Source of the DNA: GCA-2728135 sp002728135
GTDB lineage: Bacteria; Pseudomonadota; Alphaproteobacteria; UBA828
Assembly (NCBI GenBank): GCA_963997635.1
Contig: CAXEND010000006.1
Span: 58,734 to 122,733, forward strand
Reading direction: 5' to 3'
Length of the DNA: 64,000 nt
The notes under the pieces were generated by a model. That model was given only the letters and a program-made list of their open reading frames with translations, did no database searches and was not told the origin of the DNA. Numbering within the stretch: the stretch's first letter is position 1; every line of letters starts with the position of its first letter. This document shows positions 9,007 through 18,141 of the stretch, piece by piece. The position numbers and the translations under genes are program-made.

Positions 9007-9744
9007 ATGAGTTCAACTGAACAAACTGCTGATGCACTTGAAGCACGTGAAGTGACAATAAGTTTTGAAGGCCTGACTGCTGTTGATAGTGTTAATGAAA
9101 AACTTCAACCTGGAGAAATTCTCGGTTTGATTGGACCAAATGGTGCTGGAAAAACAACACTTGTCAATGCTTTAACTGGTTTTCAAATGCCTGCAGCCGG
9201 AGAGGTTAGGCTTGGAGAAAAGATTGTTTCTGGATTAACTCCGCACTGGTTTAGACGCCATGGTGTAGCCCGCACTTTTCAAGCAGGACGCTTATTCAGA
9301 GAGATGCCTGTGAGCGAAAACATTGAAGTGGCTGCAGTAAGCTTGGGCTTAAATCGCAAGAAAGCGAATGCCCATGCTATGGAACTTCTAGAATGGCTTG
9401 GTCTTGCAGATCGTGCTAAACTACCAGCTGGAGTTCTACCCTACACCGATGAGCGAAGAGTTGGAATTGGAAGAGCTCTTGCAATGAACCCTAGTTTTGT
9501 ATTGCTAGACGAGCCTGCAGCAGGAATGTCAGACCTTGAGTGCGATGAAATAATGAAGATTGTAAGTGAAATACCAAGTAAATTTGGCTGCGGAGTTCTA
9601 CTTATAGAACACAATATGAGAGTTATAATGGGTGTATGTGAGCGTATTCATGTTCTAGATAGTGGTAAAACTATATCTCGAGGGACACCTCAGGAAGTGC
9701 AAAACGATCCAGCTGTAATAAAAGCGTATCTTGGTCATGGTTGA
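9007..9744 (+). CDS. ABC transporter ATP-binding protein, LivG type
   Basis: A 245-residue ATPase of the branched-chain amino acid/amide (HAAT) family. Walker A is 'GPNGAGKTT' near residue 44 and Walker B 'FVLLDEPAAGM' near 172. The signature loop is degenerate, 'PYTDERRVGIGRAL', a variation often seen in LivG-type subunits. The C-terminus 'PAVIKAYLGHG' is typical. It is the first gene of a plus-strand operon livG-livF-livH-livM that would power import of the ligand bound by the protein at 7457-8671. Its stop overlaps the start of the next gene. Confidence 0.92.
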   Translation: MSSTEQTADALEAREVTISFEGLTAVDSVNEKLQPGEILGLIGPNGAGKTTLVNALTGFQMPAAGEVRLGEKIVSGLTPHWFRRHGVARTFQAGRLFREMPVSENIEVAAVSLGLNRKKANAHAMELLEWLGLADRAKLPAGVLPYTDERRVGIGRALAMNPSFVLLDEPAAGMSDLECDEIMKIVSEIPSKFGCGVLLIEHNMRVIMGVCERIHVLDSGKTISRGTPQEVQNDPAVIKAYLGHG

Positions 9745-10492
9745 ACCACTTTTAAAAGTAGACAATATAACTGTCCATTACGGTAGGTTGTCTGCCGTAA
9801 GAGAGGTATCAATTACTGTGAATCAGGGAGAAATTGTTTGTGTTGTTGGTCCAAATGGTGCTGGAAAGTCGACTACACTTTTAACTATTTCGGGTGTCCT
9901 TGCACCAACTACCGGAGATGTGACATTTTCTGGGGAACGGATTAATGGCATGAGGCCAGAAATAGTCGCTAGAAAAGGTATATCACAAGTTCCAGAAGGA
10001 CGTCATGTATTCACAACATTATCTGTTGAGGAAAACCTTAGAATTGGTGCACAAATCCGTAGCGATAAAACCGAAGTTGAAAAAGATATAAAATGGGTTC
10101 AAGAATTGTTTCCTATTTTGGGTGAAAGACGTCGTCAATCCGCAGGAAAACTTTCCGGTGGGGAACAACAAATGTTAGTTATTGGTCGTGCTTTACTAAC
10201 TAAACCAAAGATCATGACTATAGATGAACCTTCACTAGGGTTAGCTCCAAATATTGTAGATAGAGTATATGAGGTTCTAACTACTCTTCGTAAAGAACGT
10301 GGCATGACCCTTCTTATCGTTGAGCAAAGCTCTGAAAGAGCCCTTAAAGCAGCTGATAGACTATATGTACTTAGAAATGGTCAAATACAGATTGAAGGTA
10401 ATGCCTCAGAGCTTCAAGATGGTGAAAAAGTCAGACAAGCTTACTTTGGATTTTCAGAAACTGAGCAACAAGAGGATGGAGCTAATTTCTAA
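9737..10492 (+). CDS. ABC transporter ATP-binding protein, LivF type
   Basis: A 251-residue second ATPase of the importer. Walker A 'GPNGAGKSTT', signature 'LSGGEQQMLVIGRAL' and Walker B 'IMTIDEPSLGLAP' are all intact. I place the start at the ATG at 9737, eight bases inside the upstream gene, rather than at the TTG two codons earlier, because LivF proteins normally begin with a few residues before 'LLKVDNI'. The overlap implies translational coupling. The two ATPases form the heterodimeric engine of a HAAT importer. Confidence 0.92.
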   Translation: MVEPLLKVDNITVHYGRLSAVREVSITVNQGEIVCVVGPNGAGKSTTLLTISGVLAPTTGDVTFSGERINGMRPEIVARKGISQVPEGRHVFTTLSVEENLRIGAQIRSDKTEVEKDIKWVQELFPILGERRRQSAGKLSGGEQQMLVIGRALLTKPKIMTIDEPSLGLAPNIVDRVYEVLTTLRKERGMTLLIVEQSSERALKAADRLYVLRNGQIQIEGNASELQDGEKVRQAYFGFSETEQQEDGANF

Positions 10493-11520
10493 TGAAAGAT
10501 CTAGCAAAGACTCTTAGGGTTAGTAAACTATTAAGTAATAAGAAAGTTCTTTTGGTACTCGGACTTGCAATAGCTATAATAGGGATAATTGTTGCTGTTA
10601 CAGATCCTGTCAGATTCCAAATTTTAATAACTTCAGTTAGTGAAGGAAGTTTTTACGCACTTGCAGCTCTAGGTATAGGTCTTCTTTTTGGTGTTCTTAG
10701 GTTAATAAACTTTGCGTATGGCGATTGGGTAATGCTAGCAGGATATGCTCTTATCCTACCTTCAACAGCAGTAACATCGACACTGATAATTGGGTCATTC
10801 CATCCAGTTCTCATAGTATTAATCATTATTGGTTTTACAGTTTTATTGTCTGTAATTTCTGAAGGAACAGTCTTCAGGCCAATGCGTAATACTTCCCCTG
10901 CAATCATGATGATTGCTTCTTTTGCATTGGGCTATGTTCTACAAAACCTCACTATTATGATTTACGGGGGACGCCCTAAGTCTGCTGGAATATTCGAGGA
11001 GCTCACACAACAAGTTAATTTAGCAGAGGGTGTTTCCGTTCCATTACTGAAGATTATAACTATTGGAGTTACGGCCTTATTATTATTACTCCTAACCCTA
11101 TTTCTTCAACGTACCAAAATTGGCATACAAATGCGTGCTGCAGCTGAAGACTTCAGAATGGCAAGAATGCTAGGGGTAAGAGCAAATTTTGTAATTGCAA
11201 TGGCATTTGTTATTAGTGGTTTTCTGGCATCATTTGTTTCATTAATGTATGTAACTCAGATTGGAATTTTAACTTTCCGCATGGGAACCCCTATAATAGT
11301 TTTTGCCTTCATTGCCACAGTAATTGGCGGTATGGGAAGTCTGGTAGGTTCTGTCGTAGGAGGAATGGTTGTAGGAGTATCCAGTGTAGTGTTAAAAAAT
11401 ATTTTACCTGGAGAAATTCGAGGTTTTTCTGACGCATTTGTTTTTGGTCTAGTGATAGCTATTTTACTAGCTCGACCACAAGGACTAGTACCTGCAAAAT
11501 CTGCTAGGGAGCGAGTTTAA
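10492..11520 (+). CDS. Branched-chain amino acid/amide ABC transporter permease, LivH type
   Basis: A 342-residue inner-membrane permease with about eight to nine hydrophobic segments. An N-terminal helix (residues 19-37) precedes the LivH core, which shows 'YALAALGIGLLFGVLRLINFAYGDWVM' and near residue 225 the cytoplasmic 'AEDFRMARMLGV' coupling loop. The ATG overlaps the previous stop by one base (TAATG). It pairs with the LivM-type protein downstream to form the channel of the importer. Confidence 0.92.
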   Translation: MKDLAKTLRVSKLLSNKKVLLVLGLAIAIIGIIVAVTDPVRFQILITSVSEGSFYALAALGIGLLFGVLRLINFAYGDWVMLAGYALILPSTAVTSTLIIGSFHPVLIVLIIIGFTVLLSVISEGTVFRPMRNTSPAIMMIASFALGYVLQNLTIMIYGGRPKSAGIFEELTQQVNLAEGVSVPLLKIITIGVTALLLLLLTLFLQRTKIGIQMRAAAEDFRMARMLGVRANFVIAMAFVISGFLASFVSLMYVTQIGILTFRMGTPIIVFAFIATVIGGMGSLVGSVVGGMVVGVSSVVLKNILPGEIRGFSDAFVFGLVIAILLARPQGLVPAKSARERV

Positions 11521-11523
11521 TCC

Positions 11524-12627
11524 ATGAGCTTTTCTGAAACCCCAATAGTATCTTCTACACTTAAGTTAGCTAAAGTCGTTAATAATACACGTCTAGAAGC
11601 AGAAACGCCCTCAATGAAACTAATTCGTGAGGTTTGGCCAGTTATACTTAATGCACTGTTTCTTTTAGTTATTGTTGCGATTTTTTACAGCGGCTCCATG
11701 AAGGTACCTCTAACTGAAGGTCTCATTAGGGTATCTATTGTAGTTGCTCTATATATATTTGTTGGCAATTCGGGAATACTTTCATTTGGTCATATAGCCT
11801 TCATGATGATAGGGGCATATGCATCTGCTTGGCAAACATGTTGTGAATATACCAGAGATCTTTTTTTTCCAGGCATACCAAGTTATTTGCTTGAAAATAC
11901 CCACCCATTTATACCTTCAGTAATTCTTGGTGGGCTTTTAGCTTCATTCGTTGCTTTGATTACAGGTTTTGCGTTAATGCGTCTTTCAGGGATTGCAGCA
12001 TCCATAGGTACTTTTGCTCTACTAATGATAATTTATACAGTCTACCTACGCTGGCAAACATGGACAGCTGGTAATAGTACTGTAACTGGAATACCATTTG
12101 ATACGAATGCATGGAATGCTCTTGCATTTTGTGTAATCACAATGTTTGCAGCGTTCTTATATTCTAGATCCAAGTGGGGACTCGCACTACGTTCAACACG
12201 AGAAGATGAAGTGGCTGCAAAAGCTGCTGGTGTAAATATCTTTGGGCAAAGATTAATAGCCTTTGTTATAAGCGCTTTTTTTGCAGGTGTAGCAGGAGGT
12301 TTTTATGGACATTTTCTCGGAACTATAACAGTCCCATCATTTCATCTACCTTTGACCTTTATAACACTTGCAATGCTTGTTGTTGGCGGCATGCAGAGTC
12401 TTTCCGGTGCCGTTATTGGGACAATAGCAGTTACAGCATTTCTCCAACTTCTACGTTGGTTTGAAACAAATGGTTGGATACCATCCAGTTCTGCTGATAT
12501 GGGCCTAGGAGTAGTATTACTTTTAGTTCTGATATTCAGAAGGAGCGGGATTACCGGAAATGCTGAAATTTATTACCCCTTTAAACCAGATGCCGCGGCA
12601 TCTGGTTCAGTTAAACGGCAATCCTAA
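11524..12627 (+). CDS. Branched-chain amino acid/amide ABC transporter permease, LivM type
   Basis: A 367-residue permease with the LivM hallmark 'FVGNSGILSFGHIAFMMIGAY' near residue 80 and the coupling loop 'REDEVAAKAAGVN' near residue 231. Residues 1-37 form a hydrophilic cytoplasmic extension before the first helix, longer than in many homologues; an internal start is possible but none is better supported. It starts three bases after the LivH stop. The last dozen codons contain a perfect 24-bp palindrome, described separately. It is the last gene of the operon; the next gene is convergent. Confidence 0.9.
   Translation: MSFSETPIVSSTLKLAKVVNNTRLEAETPSMKLIREVWPVILNALFLLVIVAIFYSGSMKVPLTEGLIRVSIVVALYIFVGNSGILSFGHIAFMMIGAYASAWQTCCEYTRDLFFPGIPSYLLENTHPFIPSVILGGLLASFVALITGFALMRLSGIAASIGTFALLMIIYTVYLRWQTWTAGNSTVTGIPFDTNAWNALAFCVITMFAAFLYSRSKWGLALRSTREDEVAAKAAGVNIFGQRLIAFVISAFFAGVAGGFYGHFLGTITVPSFHLPLTFITLAMLVVGGMQSLSGAVIGTIAVTAFLQLLRWFETNGWIPSSSADMGLGVVLLLVLIFRRSGITGNAEIYYPFKPDAAASGSVKRQS
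12584..12607 (+). repeat. 24-bp perfect palindrome in the 3' end of livM
   Basis: Bases 12584-12607 are a perfect palindrome centred on CCGCGG, with half-site AACCAGATGCCG. It encodes residues of the LivM C-terminal tail. In RNA it would form a very stable hairpin just before the stop codon. No run of T follows on the plus strand, so it is not a classical terminator; it may block 3' exonucleases or slow polymerase before the convergent genes. Confidence 0.7.
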
Positions 12628-12663
12628 AAAAACTTATTTCAGTTAATAAATGTATTAATGTCC

Positions 12664-13125
12664 TTATGCCCAGCCTTTAAGATATGGCACAAAGTGGTGT
12701 AGGTTCAACTTCAGACTTTTGTACATCCAATTACCATCAACACATACATACTCATCTGTATATTCACCTAGTAGCCAACGAGCTTCGTTTTTATCCTCTT
12801 CATTGACTGTACAAGGCATTATCAACCACCATTTCCCTGTTGCAGACTCAGCATCATCTGCAACATCTATAATAGGGTTTACTACTAGATGACCAGCAAA
12901 AACAATATCCCCAGAAATACCAGAGAAAAAATTGTGTATCTCTTCTTTTCCCTTATGAACTCCAAAACTTGCACCATCCCAAATACCATCTTCCACGAAC
13001 ATATTTGAGATTCCTTCTGGATTATAATTGTCATCGCAATGTGCACAATATCTAGCTTTTAGCTGCTTGATGTCCTCAATAGCAGCGAGACGTCTAACCT
13101 CTTGTTCAATAGTTCTTTTTGTCAA
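12664..13125 (-). CDS. NTF2-like (SnoaL-type) protein
   Basis: A 153-residue protein that fits the SnoaL-like NTF2 fold. An N-terminal helix 'LAAIEDIKQLKARYCAHCDD' leads into 'NMFVEDGIWDG', and later comes 'GKWWLIMPC', then 'GEYTDEYVCVDGNWMYKSLKL'. Proteins of this family are small cone-shaped enzymes or binding domains, often dehydratases, isomerases or ring-hydroxylating accessory subunits. No catalytic residue can be assigned safely. It is transcribed after the amidase pair on the minus strand, 34 bp from the amidase stop, so it may act on the product of that pathway; this is inference. Confidence 0.8.
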   Translation of the reverse strand: MTKRTIEQEVRRLAAIEDIKQLKARYCAHCDDNYNPEGISNMFVEDGIWDGASFGVHKGKEEIHNFFSGISGDIVFAGHLVVNPIIDVADDAESATGKWWLIMPCTVNEEDKNEARWLLGEYTDEYVCVDGNWMYKSLKLNLHHFVPYLKGWA

Positions 13126-13159
13126 TGCAAATCTCCTTATAAAGTTAAAATAACCTATC

Positions 13160-14569
13160 TCAAAGTATTGGTTTTTTTAAGTGCCAATCAGAAGCTTCCT
13201 GATAAGCATGAGCAACATTTAGTATACCTGCTTCATCAAATGGACGTCCAACAATCTGAAGACTTTGTGGCATGCCATCATTAGAAAAACCGCATGGCAT
13301 TACTATTGCTGGAAGACCTGTTAAATTAAATGGTTCAGTATTTCTTAAAATTGCAGAAAATACTGTTTGATCTACTCCCCTAATCGTTATGTCTTCTTGA
13401 CCAATCTTTTGAGCAGTTAGGGATAAGCCAGGTGTTGCGAAATAATCCACTTCATCTAGTAGATTGGCCATTTCTTGTCCAAGTAATGTTCTAAATCTCT
13501 GGGCATGGATATAGTCTTTAGCTAAAATAAAATTTCCTAATTCCAAAAAACCTCTTACTTGATCTGTATATAAACTCTGATTCAAGTTAAACCCATGATC
13601 ATGAAAGGCTGTGCCCTCAGAAAGATAAATGGCCAGAGCTGCTGCGGCAGCATGTTCTATATATTTAATATCGATTGGAACCAATATTGCACCTAATCCT
13701 TCAAGAACACTTAAAGCTTGCATAACAGATTCTTCGATACTTTCATCAGCCTGGTCAAAGAAATACCGATTGGGCAATCCAATTTTTTTACCTTTAATGT
13801 CTCCTGATAGACTATTAATATAATCTGGCACTACCGTCTGTGAAGATGCTGAGTCCTTTGGGTCAAATCCTGCCATAGCTTGCAACATCAACGCCGCATC
13901 TTTTGCTGATCTAGTCATAGGTCCACTATGATCCATAGTCCAACATAATGGAACAATGCCAGATCTACTAATTCTGCCATAAGTGGGTTTCAAACCTGTA
14001 ATACCACAACAAGCAGAAGGAATTCGTATAGATCCACCTGTATCAGACCCAGTAGCACCGAGACATAGGCTTGCCGCAACAGCGGCACCCGATCCTCCAC
14101 TTGATCCTCCGCTAAAGTATTCTGTATTCCAAGGATTTAAACAAGAACCAAACATGGATTGTTCATTTGTAGGCCCATATGCAAATTCATGCGTATTAAG
14201 TTTACCTAAATTGATTGCACCATGTGAAGTAAGTAATGCGATAGAAGTTGCATCTTCAGTTGGCACATGATCTTTTAAAACTCTAGATCCAGCTGTACTC
14301 CGAATATTTGCCGTAGAGTATAGGTCTTTGTGTGCCAGTGGTATTCCAAGAAGACTCGGAGTAGATGTTCTTGAATTATAAGCAGCTTCGGCATCTTGGG
14401 CTTGTTTTAGTGCTTCATCTTTATTTACTAAGACAAACGCATTTAAAGTATCATTATATTTATCTATACGATCTAAATAAGATTTCGTAACTTCAACAGG
14501 CGAAAAATCACCATTTTTATACCCATTTAGCAAATCTAAAACGCCATAACTTGTAAGGTCAGTCATCAT
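13160..14569 (-). CDS. Amidase, GatA/AtzE-like, with small partner
   Basis: A 469-residue amidase-signature enzyme. The triad is Lys81 ('LAHKDLY'), cis-Ser156 ('SGGSSGGS') and nucleophile Ser180 ('GSDTGGSIR'), again 24 residues apart. It resembles GatA and AtzE, amidases that need a small GatC-like subunit, and such a subunit gene ends one base upstream of this start. It is unlikely to be the real tRNA amidotransferase because no gatB gene is nearby. It may hydrolyse an amide, carbamate or oxamate-type compound taken up by the importer next door. Either of the two initial ATG codons could be the start. Confidence 0.9.
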   Translation of the reverse strand: MMTDLTSYGVLDLLNGYKNGDFSPVEVTKSYLDRIDKYNDTLNAFVLVNKDEALKQAQDAEAAYNSRTSTPSLLGIPLAHKDLYSTANIRSTAGSRVLKDHVPTEDATSIALLTSHGAINLGKLNTHEFAYGPTNEQSMFGSCLNPWNTEYFSGGSSGGSGAAVAASLCLGATGSDTGGSIRIPSACCGITGLKPTYGRISRSGIVPLCWTMDHSGPMTRSAKDAALMLQAMAGFDPKDSASSQTVVPDYINSLSGDIKGKKIGLPNRYFFDQADESIEESVMQALSVLEGLGAILVPIDIKYIEHAAAAALAIYLSEGTAFHDHGFNLNQSLYTDQVRGFLELGNFILAKDYIHAQRFRTLLGQEMANLLDEVDYFATPGLSLTAQKIGQEDITIRGVDQTVFSAILRNTEPFNLTGLPAIVMPCGFSNDGMPQSLQIVGRPFDEAGILNVAHAYQEASDWHLKKPIL

Positions 14570-14570
14570 A

Positions 14571-14780
14571 TCAACCCTTCTTTGATTTTATAGGTTTATA
14601 AAGAAGTGCGGGTTCAATATCCTTAAGAGGTAAATCACGTAAACTAGTAATATTTTCTAGGATACCCTCCATAACGGCTGACCTAGAATCAATTTCATCT
14701 CTATTTAGTGAAAAGTCAGCTAATTCGTCTGCAATACCAGTTATTGTTTCTTTTGAAATAATTTTTCTTGAAGTCTTCAT
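14571..14780 (-). CDS. Small GatC/AtzG-like subunit of the downstream amidase
   Basis: A 69-residue helical protein. The pattern 'IADELADFSLNRDEIDSRSAVMEGILENITSLRDLPLKDIEPA' (in parts: a leucine-bearing helix, a gap, a second helix, then 'LRDLPLKDIEPA') matches the GatC/AtzG style of small amidase partners, where the C-terminal strand wraps the catalytic subunit. A clear ribosome site GAGGAG precedes its ATG. Its stop is separated from the amidase ATG by one base, which strongly implies a fixed-ratio complex. The closest described parallel is the AtzG-AtzE pair of cyanuric acid degradation, but substrate identity is not shown by this sequence. Confidence 0.75.
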   Translation of the reverse strand: MKTSRKIISKETITGIADELADFSLNRDEIDSRSAVMEGILENITSLRDLPLKDIEPALLYKPIKSKKG

Positions 14781-14869
14781 AATTTAAACTCCTCAGTACC
14801 AATCATCATATACATCAATATTAATGCATTCGTTTAAACTAATAGTCTATTTTTATGTCTTTAATATCT

Positions 14870-15889
14870 TTAAGTATCTTCAGACAAACGAACCAGTCTC
14901 TTACCTAGGTTTTTTCCATCAAATAAACCCAGGAAAGCAGCAGGTGCATTTTCTATTCCTTCAACAATATCTTCATTATAAAACAATTCATTATTTGAAA
15001 TCATTTTTTTTAGACAACTTAGTCCCTCAGAATATCGATGTGCCCAATCAAAAATTAAGAAACCTTCTACACGAGCTCTACTAATTAAAATCGAACGTAA
15101 GTGACTTGGACCAAGATATGATTTTTGTAAATTATATTGTGCAATCATTCCACAAACTATGACTTTTGCACGTAATGCCAAACAATTCATTACAGAGTCA
15201 GTAATAGACCCACCAACATTATCAAAATAGATATTAACTCCATTTGGGCATATATCCCTGACTGATTGCTGAATATCTTTACACGAACGATAGTTTATAG
15301 CCTCATCATAATTTAGCTCTGAAGTTATATATTTGGCTTTTAATTCACTACCTACTATTCCAATAACTCTACAACCTGCTGACTTTGCTAATTGGCCTAC
15401 CACTGAACCAACGGCTCCCGAAGCGGCTGAAACCAGAACTGTTTCTCCTGGTTTAGGTTGCCCAACCTCGAATAGCCCAAAGTATGCTGTCAGGCCTGGC
15501 ATACCCAAAATACCAAGTGCATAACTTATAGGTCTTATATCAGATGGAATTTTTCTTAAGTTATCACCAGAAACAGTTGCATATTCCTGCCAGCCCATCA
15601 TGCCTGCTACATAGTCCCCAACATTATAATTAGGATGTTTACTTTCAACAACCTTACCCACCGACTCTCCAACCATAAGATCACCTATAGCTATGGGAGG
15701 TGCATAAGATTTTGCAGAGCTCATCCTTCCCCTCATGTACGGATCCAAAGAAAGATATAAGCCCTTAACTAATACTTCGTTATTTTCAGGTTCTTGTATT
15801 TGGCTTGATAAAATTTCAAAATCACTTTCTTTAGGGGCTCCATTTGGACGACTTCTTAATACAATACCCCTGCTATTATTTAGATTCAT
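14870..15889 (-). CDS. NADP-dependent MDR oxidoreductase (CurA / leukotriene-dehydrogenase type)
   Basis: A 339-residue zinc-free medium-chain reductase. It starts with the diagnostic 'NSRGIVLRSRPNGAPKESDF', continues with 'YLSLDPYMRGRM', and has the NADP-binding stretch 'VSAASGAVGSVVGQLAK' near residue 155. No structural zinc cysteine cluster is present. Relatives such as CurA reduce activated C=C double bonds of 2-enones. The gene is monocistronic, with an AGGGGAG ribosome site right before the ATG. Confidence 0.9.
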   Translation of the reverse strand: MNLNNSRGIVLRSRPNGAPKESDFEILSSQIQEPENNEVLVKGLYLSLDPYMRGRMSSAKSYAPPIAIGDLMVGESVGKVVESKHPNYNVGDYVAGMMGWQEYATVSGDNLRKIPSDIRPISYALGILGMPGLTAYFGLFEVGQPKPGETVLVSAASGAVGSVVGQLAKSAGCRVIGIVGSELKAKYITSELNYDEAINYRSCKDIQQSVRDICPNGVNIYFDNVGGSITDSVMNCLALRAKVIVCGMIAQYNLQKSYLGPSHLRSILISRARVEGFLIFDWAHRYSEGLSCLKKMISNNELFYNEDIVEGIENAPAAFLGLFDGKNLGKRLVRLSEDT

Positions 15890-16066
15890 AAACTCCCCCT
15901 AAAGGTTCTAAAAATAATAAATAACAAAAAAAAATTTTTGATCTTTAAAAATTAATAAGTGATTAATACAGTTTATAAGTAGTTTTAGAAGAATAAAGAA
16001 TGATTAACATAAAGAATTTAATTTATTCTATTATTATATTTATGAATTTTAGGGATTTTTGTAAAA

Positions 16067-17002
16067 ATGACGCATAAACTTACCGCTTATTTAACAGGAG
16101 CCACAGGTTTTATTGGTTACAATATTGCAGATATTTTAGTTAAAAATGGATGGGATGTTTATGCATTATATAGAAACCATTCAGATACTGGTAAACTTCA
16201 AAAACTAGGAGTAAAACTTGTTTATGGGCATTTAGGTGATACTGATTCATTAAAAAATGGAATGCCAGATAAAGTTGATTCAGTATTTCATACAGCCGGC
16301 AATGTGAGCTTTGAAAAGACTAGAAACAAAGAACAAAATCAAGACAACATTGAAGGAACAAGAAATATCATACAAGCAGCAATTTATAATGGCTGCAAAA
16401 GATTTATATATACTTCTTCTGCTGCTACTTTCGGAATTCATAAAGAACTGATAAAAGAAGAGACAAAGTCTAATGCACTCGAAATACCAATAAATTATTT
16501 TCATAGTAAAACACTTGCAGAAGAAATAGTAAAAGACATTTATAAAGCAGGTGATTTAGATACAGTAATTCTAAACCCCGCAAATGTTGTTGGACCTCAT
16601 GATACAAAAATATGGGGGCCATTTGTTCTAAGTATTGTAAATGGTACGTTAACAAGTATTGGGTCTGGCACTGGTAGTTTTTGTCATGTTAAATCTGTTG
16701 CCAATGCACATCTAAATGCCTTTAAAGTAGGCAAAAGCGGTCATCAATATTTACTGGCTGGAACTACAGCGACTTTTTATGAGGTTTGCGAAATAATTTC
16801 AAACCTGTGCAATTGCAATAAACCCCTTGTTACTAAGGGTTTAATAAATGGTCTATCTGATGAAATATCTCAATTAATGAATTACGAGCAACGGATAAAC
16901 TGTAAAAAAGCAATTGATGAGTTAGAATTTGAGACTGTCACATTAGAAAAAATGTTTGGCGACTTGTTAGAATGGTTAAGATTTTCAGGTCAATTAAAAT
17001 AA
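16067..17002 (+). CDS. NAD-dependent epimerase/dehydratase (extended SDR)
   Basis: A 311-residue extended SDR. The nucleotide site TGATGFIG is at residues 10-17; the catalytic dyad is Tyr144 and Lys148 in 'YFHSKTLAEE'; 'RFIYTSSAATFG' provides the Ser/Thr. It resembles dihydroflavonol-4-reductase-like and sugar-nucleotide enzymes that act on a ketone or hydroxyl next to a bulky group. No sugar biosynthesis genes are close by, so the substrate is open. It is a single gene, convergent with the DMT transporter gene. Confidence 0.87.
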   Translation: MTHKLTAYLTGATGFIGYNIADILVKNGWDVYALYRNHSDTGKLQKLGVKLVYGHLGDTDSLKNGMPDKVDSVFHTAGNVSFEKTRNKEQNQDNIEGTRNIIQAAIYNGCKRFIYTSSAATFGIHKELIKEETKSNALEIPINYFHSKTLAEEIVKDIYKAGDLDTVILNPANVVGPHDTKIWGPFVLSIVNGTLTSIGSGTGSFCHVKSVANAHLNAFKVGKSGHQYLLAGTTATFYEVCEIISNLCNCNKPLVTKGLINGLSDEISQLMNYEQRINCKKAIDELEFETVTLEKMFGDLLEWLRFSGQLK

Positions 17003-17037
17003 ATTAATTTACCTAATGTTTTAAACACTTGATTGAT

Positions 17038-17940
17038 TCATACTTTCCGTTCTTCCCAAACACCAATAATTGCTCTAACTGTGACAGCACAAAAAACAAT
17101 TAAACCTCCAATTAAAACAAGAGTACTGGGTATTTCACCAGCCCCTATCCATGCCCATAAAGGATTAAATGCCTGTTCTAATAATGCTAAAAGTGCAACT
17201 TGAGCAGCTGCTACATATCTAGCACCTATAGTATATAGACCAAACCCTAGACCCAATGTACAGCCCATCAAGAGACTTAGGAACATGTCAAATGATGGAA
17301 TGTTAATTACAGATCCCTTAGCCAAAATAATAGAGATTATAAGTGCGACAAAACCTGCCATCCATGTAGCAGGTATCATATCAATATCAGGACCAGAACG
17401 AATAATGACAATTGTTGCTGCAAATGTAATGGGAACCCCAAAAGCAACGATTATACCTAAATAGCTAGCTCCTTGACCTGTGCTATCAAGAAACATAATA
17501 AGAACTCCACAAAGAACAACAATAATAGCACCCCATGTGGACCCTCTTACTCTCTCATGAAGAAAAATAAATGCAAAGAAAGCAGTAAAAAGCGGAAGTG
17601 TACTTATTACAAATGATACCTCGGCTACAGTAATCATGGAGAGTGCTAGTATATAAAAACCAAAACTTGGGCCAATCAAACAAGCTACAATAATTCCACG
17701 CCACCCTACATTCGATATCCCTTTTAGAAATTTTCCGCGCTGGGTAATAGCCATAAATATGCTCATTGTTCCTATCATTCCAATAGAACGAAAAAAAAGA
17801 ATCTGCCAAACATCGGCAGACTCTATGTGCCTCATAATTAATCCTGTAAAGCTGAGTGCCATGGCCCCTAAGGCCACTCCTAGCATTGCCAACACATATT
17901 TAGATGGAATTTTGTTCAATATACCTTTTCCTTCGAACAT
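17038..17940 (-). CDS. DMT (EamA) family transporter
   Basis: A 300-residue membrane protein with about ten helices in two EamA repeats. The first repeat ends around 'FIFLHERVRGSTWGAIIVVLCGVLIM' and the second around 'PLWAWIGAGEIPSTLVLIGGLIVF', the standard signature of drug/metabolite transporters. Members usually export amino acids or other small metabolites. The substrate is not predictable. The gene is divergent from the thioesterase gene, sharing about 200 bp of AT-rich upstream DNA. Confidence 0.9.
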   Translation of the reverse strand: MFEGKGILNKIPSKYVLAMLGVALGAMALSFTGLIMRHIESADVWQILFFRSIGMIGTMSIFMAITQRGKFLKGISNVGWRGIIVACLIGPSFGFYILALSMITVAEVSFVISTLPLFTAFFAFIFLHERVRGSTWGAIIVVLCGVLIMFLDSTGQGASYLGIIVAFGVPITFAATIVIIRSGPDIDMIPATWMAGFVALIISIILAKGSVINIPSFDMFLSLLMGCTLGLGFGLYTIGARYVAAAQVALLALLEQAFNPLWAWIGAGEIPSTLVLIGGLIVFCAVTVRAIIGVWEERKV

Positions 17941-18127
17941 TTTATTGACGAAGAAATATAGAAGATTTTCATTATCTTTGACTCAAATCTATTAACAACA
18001 TTTAATATTTTTATCGTAATAGCATCAAAGACTAAAAAAAACATAGTAATGTACATTACGGATTGAAAGAAAAGAATTTTTTCTGTCTTAAAAGTATATT
18101 GAAAAGATTGTATAGGAATAAAATTTT

Positions 18128-18133
18128 AGGTGG
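18128..18133 (+). promoter_or_regulatory. Ribosome binding site that fixes the thioesterase start
   Basis: AGGTGG lies eight bases before the ATG at 18142. The GTG at 18130 falls inside this site and so is very unlikely to be the true start. Confidence 0.75.
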
Positions 18134-18141
18134 ATCAAAAA

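Noticed and set aside
13160..14780. gatCA of the tRNA amidotransferase
   Set aside because: No gatB is adjacent and the small subunit is unusually short; an AtzG/AtzE-like pair fits better.
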